DNA of 64,000 bases from Emticicia fluvialis (GTDB taxonomy: Bacteria; Bacteroidota; Bacteroidia; Cytophagales; Spirosomataceae): positions 1 through 64,000 of the forward strand of contig NZ_JANUSD010000016.1 of the NCBI RefSeq assembly GCF_024793945.1. Reading direction: 5' to 3'. This document shows, one piece after another, positions 26,483-32,786 of this stretch (its first letter is position 1; each line of letters opens with the position of its first letter). A model generated the notes under the pieces. That model was not told where the DNA came from, searched no databases, and saw nothing but the letters and a program-made list of their open reading frames with translations. The translations under genes were made by a program, and so were the position numbers.

Positions 26483-26752
26483 TTAGCTGATTGGCTCTAT
26501 CTGCAAAGCGGTAATATTATTAAAATACCTGTCACCTTTTTTTCTTGCCTGCAGATTGCACTGGATTTTCACAGTCTTGCCTATGACTATATCCGGATTA
26601 TCAATCTTATCATTCCAAACATCCACACAGACATACTTAGGATATTTTCCATCTTCAACATTAATTAAAACTTCAATTTTTCTCTGTACACCTTGTATAC
26701 TTTCTATAGATATTTCAGGTATTATTTCTTCGATTTTTCCAGTAAAAAACAT
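26483..26752 (-). CDS. DUF3127 family protein
   Basis: An 89-residue protein with the DUF3127 pattern: FFTGKIEEIIPE at the start, then KYPKYVCVDVWNDKI, and a conserved GKTVKIQCNLQARKKGDRYF near the C terminus. The predicted fold is an OB-like barrel, and relatives in Bacteroidota mobile elements and phages are thought to be single-strand DNA binding. Here it lies behind a primase-helicase gene, which agrees with a replication role. Both sides are flanked by the same hairpin repeat. Confidence 0.8.
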   Translation of the reverse strand: MFFTGKIEEIIPEISIESIQGVQRKIEVLINVEDGKYPKYVCVDVWNDKIDNPDIVIGKTVKIQCNLQARKKGDRYFNNITALQIEPIS

Positions 26753-26767
26753 TTTTGATATTGTTTA

Positions 26768-26815
26768 ACCCAACCAAACCAAAAATACTGTATAAGACCT
26801 TTGGCTTGGTTAGGT
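26768..26815. repeat. Hairpin repeat flanking the DUF3127 gene (copy 2)
   Basis: Arms ACCCAACCAA (26768-26777) and TTGGTTAGGT (26806-26815), with one mismatch. The arms match the copy at 26418-26464, while the loops differ. Confidence 0.55.
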
Positions 26816-26821
26816 GTGTTA

Positions 26822-28912
26822 TTAATTGATTTCTTCACCAACAATTTGATCCAGTATATAAAAAGTTGCTTTACCATTGTCTGAGAGCTTCTTTATTGTG
26901 TAAGAATTTCCATTAATATAAAAAACTTCTTTTTTCTGGCTCTCAATCTCGTCCAACCTTAGTTTGATTGTATTGACTGAACTACTAAATTCAGCTGTCA
27001 GCTTATCGACTAAATGTTGTTGGCTATACTTACCATCGACTTCCATGTAACCACCTAAAAACTCTGCAATTAGACCAATATCAGCCTTTTGTTTTCTCTC
27101 TGATGTAACTTCATTAATTAAACTCTGACTGGCTAATACTAATCCTTTTGCTTGCTCATTATACTCCAAGTAAATTTTTTGTGGTCTTTTGGCACTTCTG
27201 AGCTTCAGAAACTTTAGATTTATCAAATCAGTATCATCAGTACTTTTATTCTTTTCAAAACCTATACTCAGCACAGTAGAGGCCTTATTTGCTAACTCTG
27301 TACCTAAATGTCCCCGTCCTTTATCTGAATTTGGATTTTCATGAATAATTAGTAAAAACGTAGCATCACTATTTTCACACAGATTTCCCAAATAGTCCAA
27401 TAATTCCATTGATTCAGAAACGTCATTGAAGTTGCTAATACAGTCTGTTAGAACATCTAGTACTACGAATAGGTGTTTATTAGTACTTCGCCTGATTTCT
27501 TCTAGAAATTGCTTTACAGCCTCAAGCCTTTGTTTTCTGCACACTTGTTTAATGCTTGTAAATCTAAAATCAGGGTGAAGAGTACCTTTATCTGCACCTG
27601 CTTGGGATTGAATACTTTTAATAGCTAAAGGAAATTCGTCAGAAATGTTTCTTTCTGAATCTATATAACAGCTTGTTATTGAATCCCCTATAACCTTCTT
27701 AAAACCTAAGTATTCATCATTACCGTTGTTTGAGAGTGCCAAAGCCATCAATCCTTCTCCTAGCCTACTTTTATGACAACCCTGCTTACCTTGAATACAG
27801 TTGATTGTATTCTTCTTTATAGCTGGTATCCCGTTTATTGCAAATAATGTGGGTAAAGAGACTATCTCGTTTAAAGCTGCATCAGCAATGGCCTTTTCTT
27901 TTTCAAGAAGCCCCATTAACAATGAACCACCCAAGAAGCTACTCTGATTAGGAGTAGATGGTTCTGGAAGTACCAGAACCTTATCTAACGCCTCAAGAAG
28001 ACCGTCTTTACCCAAGCCTAATGCAAACCAATCTGAAATATCTTTGCCATTGTTATCACGTAATGTGTGAGGTAAAATAAAATTTCTCAAACCTAATGCT
28101 TCAGCCTTCTTATTACTGCCCTCTATGCCTCTGTCATCAATATCGAGGCATAATATTAGATTATCACATTTATTCTGCAATTGCAATACAAGCTCTGGCC
28201 GTATTACTGTAGACACATTATCAATCCCCACTGCCCATATACCTTCACTATTCAAGTTTGCATTGGCCACCACACAATCTTTTAAACCTTCTGTAATCAA
28301 TATTGTAGGGCAATGCTCGGGAAGTTGCTGAAACCCATATATATCAATATAGTCATGAGGCTTATGCCCAATCCATTGATGTTTATATCTTTTATCTGTC
28401 TCGCACGGCTTGTATAATTTATAACAGCTTTCACTAATTTTAAAGGCAAAAACTGGGCTATTATCTTGTACCTTGACCATACGCCCATTGTTTGTTGTAT
28501 AGCTTTTTAGTGATTCAATATCATACTCCTTGAAGATTTCGGCTACCTGCTCTTTTTCTACATATTGAGACCAATAATCAAAAGAACCGCCACCCTCAAA
28601 TAACTGTGTTATCTGACCCAATTTTAAATCTTGCCATATGGTTTGTAATGCTCCACTGTAATCTAAACCATGTAATTTCATTACCAAAGCTATGCAATCC
28701 ATTGCCTTTTCATCTGCAAAATCTTTGTACAAAAACTCACCGGTACCTGTTTGAAAGACATTTGCTGATGGATGTTTATCGCTTCTATTTACTGCTGGAA
28801 AGGCTTTCTTTGGCTCTTTAAAATCTAGTATATAGTACTTGAAAACATCATAGCCAGTATTTGTCTTCTGCAAAATATGCTCCTTACTGAGTTTAACTCT
28901 TGCGGACTCCAT
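26822..28912 (-). CDS. Primase-helicase (Toprim plus RecA-like)
   Basis: A 696-residue replication protein. Residues 1-110 form a degenerate CHC2-like N-terminal domain (SDKHPSANVFQTGTGEFLY), without zinc cysteines. A Toprim domain follows (ILITEGLKDCVVANANL near 200, then DNLILCLDIDDRGIEGSNK). The C-terminal half is a RecA/RepA-type ATPase with INCIQGKQGCHKSRLGEG as Walker A and HLFVVLDVLTDCISNF as Walker B. It probably primes and unwinds the excised element. It is followed by DUF3127 and preceded, at 2 bases, by a small DNA-binding gene. Confidence 0.85.
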   Translation of the reverse strand: MESARVKLSKEHILQKTNTGYDVFKYYILDFKEPKKAFPAVNRSDKHPSANVFQTGTGEFLYKDFADEKAMDCIALVMKLHGLDYSGALQTIWQDLKLGQITQLFEGGGSFDYWSQYVEKEQVAEIFKEYDIESLKSYTTNNGRMVKVQDNSPVFAFKISESCYKLYKPCETDKRYKHQWIGHKPHDYIDIYGFQQLPEHCPTILITEGLKDCVVANANLNSEGIWAVGIDNVSTVIRPELVLQLQNKCDNLILCLDIDDRGIEGSNKKAEALGLRNFILPHTLRDNNGKDISDWFALGLGKDGLLEALDKVLVLPEPSTPNQSSFLGGSLLMGLLEKEKAIADAALNEIVSLPTLFAINGIPAIKKNTINCIQGKQGCHKSRLGEGLMALALSNNGNDEYLGFKKVIGDSITSCYIDSERNISDEFPLAIKSIQSQAGADKGTLHPDFRFTSIKQVCRKQRLEAVKQFLEEIRRSTNKHLFVVLDVLTDCISNFNDVSESMELLDYLGNLCENSDATFLLIIHENPNSDKGRGHLGTELANKASTVLSIGFEKNKSTDDTDLINLKFLKLRSAKRPQKIYLEYNEQAKGLVLASQSLINEVTSERKQKADIGLIAEFLGGYMEVDGKYSQQHLVDKLTAEFSSSVNTIKLRLDEIESQKKEVFYINGNSYTIKKLSDNGKATFYILDQIVGEEIN

Positions 28913-28913
28913 T

Positions 28914-29186
28914 CTAAAATTTCGGTATTAACAGTGGAATTATTCGTTTCAACCAACTCTTACCCTTGGCAGTTACTCTCACTAGTTTTACATCTTTTTT
29001 AAATGTACCATTGTGAATCTTAACTATGCTCTCTTCAAAATATCCCATGAACAGAAACTCTGGCTCAACAGAGCGGTCTATTATAATTCTGTATTTTCTT
29101 AAAATACAGAACAACTGCTTTCTACTGATATTCAAATCAAATGCCACCTCTTCCATCGAAAACGTTACTTTACTTTCAATAGCCAT
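28914..29186 (-). CDS. Small helix-turn-helix-like protein
   Basis: A 90-residue basic protein. VTFSMEEVAFDLNISRKQLF (residues 7-26) looks like a helix-turn-helix, and the C-terminal VRVTAKGKSWLKRIIPLL resembles the KilAC/antirepressor-type end of phage regulators. It begins directly behind the excisionase-like gene and ends two bases before the primase-helicase start, so it is part of a replication operon. Likely DNA binding. Confidence 0.65.
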   Translation of the reverse strand: MAIESKVTFSMEEVAFDLNISRKQLFCILRKYRIIIDRSVEPEFLFMGYFEESIVKIHNGTFKKDVKLVRVTAKGKSWLKRIIPLLIPKF

Positions 29187-29504
29187 CTACTTGTTTTTTT
29201 TGTTTGTTAAAATTTTACTGGTTTTTATGCTACCTTCTTCAAGCCACTTTTCAAGTTCGGACTTGACAAAGTAAAGCTGTTTACCTTTCTTGATGTAAGG
29301 TATTTGCTTCTTGCTCGTATAGGCATATAGGGTAGGCTTAGCAAGGTTCAGAAACCTGCATGTCTGCTCTATACTCAGGTAATCTCGTAGAGGCAAAGGG
29401 TCAACCTTTAGAGGAAGTGAGAACTGTTGAACTGCAACATTCACTGCATCTTGTATGAGTGTCTGGAGTTCTTTGGGGGTGGTGATAATGACACCGTTTT
29501 TCAT
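29187..29504 (-). CDS. Excisionase-family helix-turn-helix protein
   Basis: A 105-residue protein with a MerR/excisionase-type winged helix in residues 43-90: YLSIEQTCRFLNLAKPTLYA, then KQIPYIKKGKQLYFVKSELE. Such proteins in Bacteroidota elements act as excision directionality factors or bind DNA to control replication. Its stop is adjacent to the next start, so translation is coupled to the small HTH-like gene. Close to the integrase, as expected. Confidence 0.85.
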   Translation of the reverse strand: MKNGVIITTPKELQTLIQDAVNVAVQQFSLPLKVDPLPLRDYLSIEQTCRFLNLAKPTLYAYTSKKQIPYIKKGKQLYFVKSELEKWLEEGSIKTSKILTNKKNK

Positions 29505-29637
29505 CTTGTTTTGTCATTTGGCTAATGTTTATTCTCAAATGACAATGCAAAACAAATACAATAAAAAACAATAGTGAAGTAGAAAAATGGGAGGTTTTTT
29601 TGGGGTTTTAGATGTTTTTTATCCCATTGATTATCAA

Positions 29638-30525
29638 CTATTTACGTACAGGCTTCAGCCATTTTTCAACTAATTCCACCTTATCAGAGGTTTTTGGAAA
29701 CTTATGCCCTGTCAATTCATAAATTTCAGTAAAAAATGTTAATATTTCTCTTTCAGAAATACCGTTGTGTGTTGAAAGTGGGGTTTGTCTATTAATATAG
29801 TCGAAGAACTGCTGACAAAAGGCATGATTAGTGTTTTCTTTCTTATAACTATCATTCACATAAAACTTCTCGAAGATATTTTCAAGGGCTTCAACAAATA
29901 GAAAATCAAGTTGTACCTTTTCTGATATAGGGTAATTATAATCACTCTCCTCAATACTGCCGTCATAAATTTTCATATTCATCGACTCAGTATTGCCATT
30001 ATCATCTTTTAACTTCACGATAATCCTGTCAATATGATATTTTGGAGAGAACTCTTTAACCGTTTCAACATCTGATTCTTCAGGATTTATAAAGCCTAAG
30101 TCTATTTCCGTTTTCTCTTGAAGTAATTTTTTCAGTCTTGATAATTCGCTTTTTACTTTTATTCCTTTCCCTCCATCATGGAATAAGGGTTTATTAGTAG
30201 AAGACATACCGTTACAAACTATCAGCGCGATTTGGGTCTGATACATTGCCAAGCGTGAATACCTACCTTTTACTAAATTTCTAATTTTTTCCATCACAGA
30301 CTTTGTTATAGCCAGTTTATTTTTATTTTCGAATTTATCCCCTAGCCTTATTTTTATTTTTAGTACAGGAAGAACGTTATTTAATTCATGAAGAAGTAAG
30401 TTGTCAAACTCAATAATTTCAATGGCGTCTGTTGGGGTTTCACAGAACTCTTTCATTTTTCTGAAAGTAATGTCTGTAGGAGAGAAAAGAGTGTGCTTTA
30501 GTATAGATTGCAAATCCATCTTCAT
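29638..30525 (-). CDS. Hypothetical protein, possibly RteC-like
   Basis: A 295-residue soluble helical protein with several hydrophobic-aromatic helices (FLFVEALENIFEKFYVN, FCQQFFDYINRQTPLSTHNG). Position between integrase and excisionase genes and general character resemble RteC-type regulators of Bacteroidota elements, but I see no decisive motif. It lies 119 bases behind the integrase on the same strand. Confidence 0.55.
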   Translation of the reverse strand: MKMDLQSILKHTLFSPTDITFRKMKEFCETPTDAIEIIEFDNLLLHELNNVLPVLKIKIRLGDKFENKNKLAITKSVMEKIRNLVKGRYSRLAMYQTQIALIVCNGMSSTNKPLFHDGGKGIKVKSELSRLKKLLQEKTEIDLGFINPEESDVETVKEFSPKYHIDRIIVKLKDDNGNTESMNMKIYDGSIEESDYNYPISEKVQLDFLFVEALENIFEKFYVNDSYKKENTNHAFCQQFFDYINRQTPLSTHNGISEREILTFFTEIYELTGHKFPKTSDKVELVEKWLKPVRK

Positions 30526-30644
30526 TTCTGCTAAATTTTAAATATTTGATTTTTCAAACTTTTTCAACCCACCTGCAAAAAACTCTTCGCCTCTTGAGAT
30601 TTGCCTATGATGCGCTTAATGATTATTGAAAAGACTAAACTACT

Positions 30645-31994
30645 TTACAACATACTCAAATACTCATTCTCCACCTCCTCCTCAAAGCTACCTAAGTAGT
30701 TTTCAGTTGTTGTAATTTTCTGGTGTCCTAGCATATCTTTAATCATTGACAACGGGGCGTTACTTCTCATCAGCTGTGTTGCAAATGAGTGCCGGGCATG
30801 ATAAGTATTTAAACCTCCACTGATTTCTAACTTCTCAGCAATCCTGTTCATATACTTATTTGTCAGCTTTATAGTCTGTTTAATTTCAGCCTTCTGTTTA
30901 TCAGGTTTTGTAATATCCTGCAAAATAGGAAAAACATAACTGCTTTTGCTTTTATTTTCTGTACCCCATCTCTCTATAGTTGCAATCATTGTTTCATTCA
31001 ATTTTACTCTGATTGTGCTAGGTGTACCCCTTGTCTTTCGCCTCTGAAATAATATATACTTACTTTCTATTATATTCTCCCACTTAAGATAGAGTATGTC
31101 TGTAAAATTCATTCCATTACCATAGTAAGAAAACAACCATAAATCGTGGCTCCTCTGCTCTAAAGTATTACTTTCAGGTAAATACTCTTTGATTTTAGTT
31201 AGCTCCTGTGAAGTAAGTGCTTTTTTGATATTTCTTCCAGCAGGAGGAATATATTTCTTAGCTCCAAAAGGGTAATTATCTTCATTAATAGTCTTCTCTG
31301 CAATGGCATCGTTGAACAATATACGCAATGTCCTGCTGTAAATACCTATGGTGGTTTCTGATGCAGGCGAAGGTGTCCCATCTTTCTTTTGTGGAGCTTT
31401 GCCAAATTGCTTCATCCAGTTACTCCAGGCATTTAAGAAATCCTTATCTATATGTTCATATTGTAATACAAAATTCTTTTTAGGAATAATTTTATTAGGG
31501 TAATGAATTTTCTGATACTCAATAAATCTATTCAGGGACTTGGCAGCAAATTCAAAGTTTTTACCATGAGTAAACTGTCCATTAGATACCAGACTAGCAC
31601 CTTTATCTAGCAGTGCTTTTATCACATCAGTTTTGGAATCCTTTACCTTGATTTCCTTGCCATAATTATCAAACTCGTCTTTAAAAACATCGAAATCAAA
31701 GTTGTCACCAAGTTTCTTGATGATGGTTTTTGCTCTCACAATAAATCCATCAGCATAGATATTAATATCATCCTTGACACCATAGAGCTTATTATGGTAA
31801 TTTATTAATTCTCTATCCTTTATACGTCCATTAATCTCAGAGCCTTGTTTCTTTATCTTCTCATAAAGGGTAGTATCTATCTTAATTTTAGTAGAATAAT
31901 CCTTTTGAATTCTGTTATGAGTTATTCTCAGTTTGACTATTCCAGAACCAATATCAGTCCTGCGGGTATCTAAAAAATGTGTTACTGTAGCCAT
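30645..31994 (-). CDS. Tyrosine recombinase / site-specific integrase
   Basis: A 449-residue integrase of the Bacteroidota type, with an N-terminal arm-binding domain (ATVTHFLDTRRTDIGSGIVK), a SAM-like core-binding domain, and a C-terminal catalytic domain. The visible catalytic box is HARHSFATQLM (His-x-x-Arg), then LGHQKITTTENYL with the nucleophile Tyr. The first catalytic arginine position (SYYGNGMNFTDILYLKW) carries Asn, a substitution like that of IntDOT relatives. It is transcribed away from attR, which starts 177 bases upstream of its ATG, and it most likely inserted the island. Confidence 0.93.
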   Translation of the reverse strand: MATVTHFLDTRRTDIGSGIVKLRITHNRIQKDYSTKIKIDTTLYEKIKKQGSEINGRIKDRELINYHNKLYGVKDDINIYADGFIVRAKTIIKKLGDNFDFDVFKDEFDNYGKEIKVKDSKTDVIKALLDKGASLVSNGQFTHGKNFEFAAKSLNRFIEYQKIHYPNKIIPKKNFVLQYEHIDKDFLNAWSNWMKQFGKAPQKKDGTPSPASETTIGIYSRTLRILFNDAIAEKTINEDNYPFGAKKYIPPAGRNIKKALTSQELTKIKEYLPESNTLEQRSHDLWLFSYYGNGMNFTDILYLKWENIIESKYILFQRRKTRGTPSTIRVKLNETMIATIERWGTENKSKSSYVFPILQDITKPDKQKAEIKQTIKLTNKYMNRIAEKLEISGGLNTYHARHSFATQLMRSNAPLSMIKDMLGHQKITTTENYLGSFEEEVENEYLSML

Positions 31995-32009
31995 GTTTTA
32001 ATAGTGATT

Positions 32010-32053
32010 TTGCAATGATACTAGTGTTAGTATCACTACAAGTATCACTACAA
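32010..32053. repeat. 12-bp repeats, right island end
   Basis: TTGCAATGATAC (32010-32021) is the exact reverse complement of the 12-mer repeated at 6535-6558. GTATCACTACAA follows twice in tandem (32030-32041 and 32042-32053), differing from the left-end motif at two positions. These lie between the integrase start and attR and are candidate arm sites or operators for the integrase gene. The rest of 31995-32171 shows no gene. Confidence 0.6.
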
Positions 32054-32171
32054 ATATACAAATTCGTTGATAAACAACGAAAAGCAAATATTAACAAAAA
32101 CAATTAACTTATTAACTATAAGCATTTTATGAAAATAAAAATAACCATCAAAAAACAAACAAATACAAAGT

Positions 32172-32221
32172 CAACTGACTTGTAATCAGTAGGTCGCTGG
32201 TTTGATCCCGGCTGGGGGCTC
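32172..32221. repeat. attR: right attachment repeat of the genomic island
   Basis: An exact 50-base copy of the tRNA-Thr 3' half at 6416-6465. The 5' part of the tRNA is missing here, so this is not a second tRNA gene. The terminator that follows is the original tRNA terminator. Confidence 0.93.
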
Positions 32222-32233
32222 ACAGAAATTTAA

Positions 32234-32267
32234 AACCTCATAATCAAATTGATTGTGAGGTTTTTTT
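32234..32267 (+). terminator. Displaced terminator of tRNA-Thr
   Basis: Stem AACCTCATAATC with GATTGTGAGGTT (one G-U pair), three-base loop, followed by a run of T. Its place directly behind attR shows that it belonged to the tRNA gene before the island inserted. Confidence 0.8.
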
Positions 32268-32356
32268 GTTTATTTTTAGGCCGTGAATAACCGACAAAAT
32301 ACTCTACGCTTCACTAAGCTGGTATGTATTAGTAACGCACCCAAAAAAACAACCCA

Positions 32357-32656
32357 ATGACTAAAATTTACTCCTACGTGCTGCGATTAGACGATGGCTC
32401 TGCCCCCAACCCTTTTGGCGGAATATGTACCCTAACTATTTGTAAACCGGTAATCAGAAGAACTGCCCGGGTAGGCGACTGGGTGATTGGAACCGGCTCA
32501 AAAAACGTGGTGATTGAAAAAGGGACGCGCCCTATTGATTTTTCAGACAGCCTGGTATATGCCATGAAAATTACCGACATAAAAACCTTACAAGCGTATG
32601 ATGAGTACTGCAAAAAAAATTGCCTGTAAAAATTGTGAACTGGCACTCTGATAATT
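32357..32656 (+). pseudogene. Nmad2-like gene, frameshifted and truncated
   Basis: The first 90 codons encode YSYVLRLDDGSAPNPFGGIC, TLTICKPVIRRTARVGDWVI and GTGSKN, which I recognise as the N-terminal part of nucleotide-modification-associated domain 2. The frame stops at 32629. One extra A in the eight-A run at 32612-32619 continues it as KKKLPVKIVNWHSDN, which resembles the next family block, but the similarity ends near 32656. The family is normally about 200 residues. It abuts the type I restriction locus and is probably a broken relic. Confidence 0.65.
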
Positions 32657-32786
32657 TCTTCCTTGAAATCAGCCGCATAATATTGTCGGCTACTCCCTTT
32701 CCTTTCTCTTTCCATTTTCTGCTTTTTTTAAGCAATAAAGTGTAACGATTTATAGCACCACCTCAGATTTAAGTGGTTACATTCAA

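Larger units (their letters stand above)
6416..32221. mobile_element. Integrated genomic island at tRNA-Thr
   Basis: Bounded by the 50-bp direct repeat, with a tyrosine integrase gene ending inside the right end and transcribed leftward. The interior is AT-rich compared with pdxH or the DUF349 gene. It carries a phosphorothioation-type defence locus on the left and a Bacteroidota mobile-element backbone on the right (DUF3871, RecA-like ATPase, DUF3127, primase-helicase, excisionase-like HTH). No conjugation (tra or mob) genes are visible, so it may need a helper to transfer. Confidence 0.9.

Noticed and set aside
32172..32221. Second tRNA-Thr gene
   Set aside because: Only the 3' half is present; acceptor 5' strand and D arm are missing. 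It is the attR copy.
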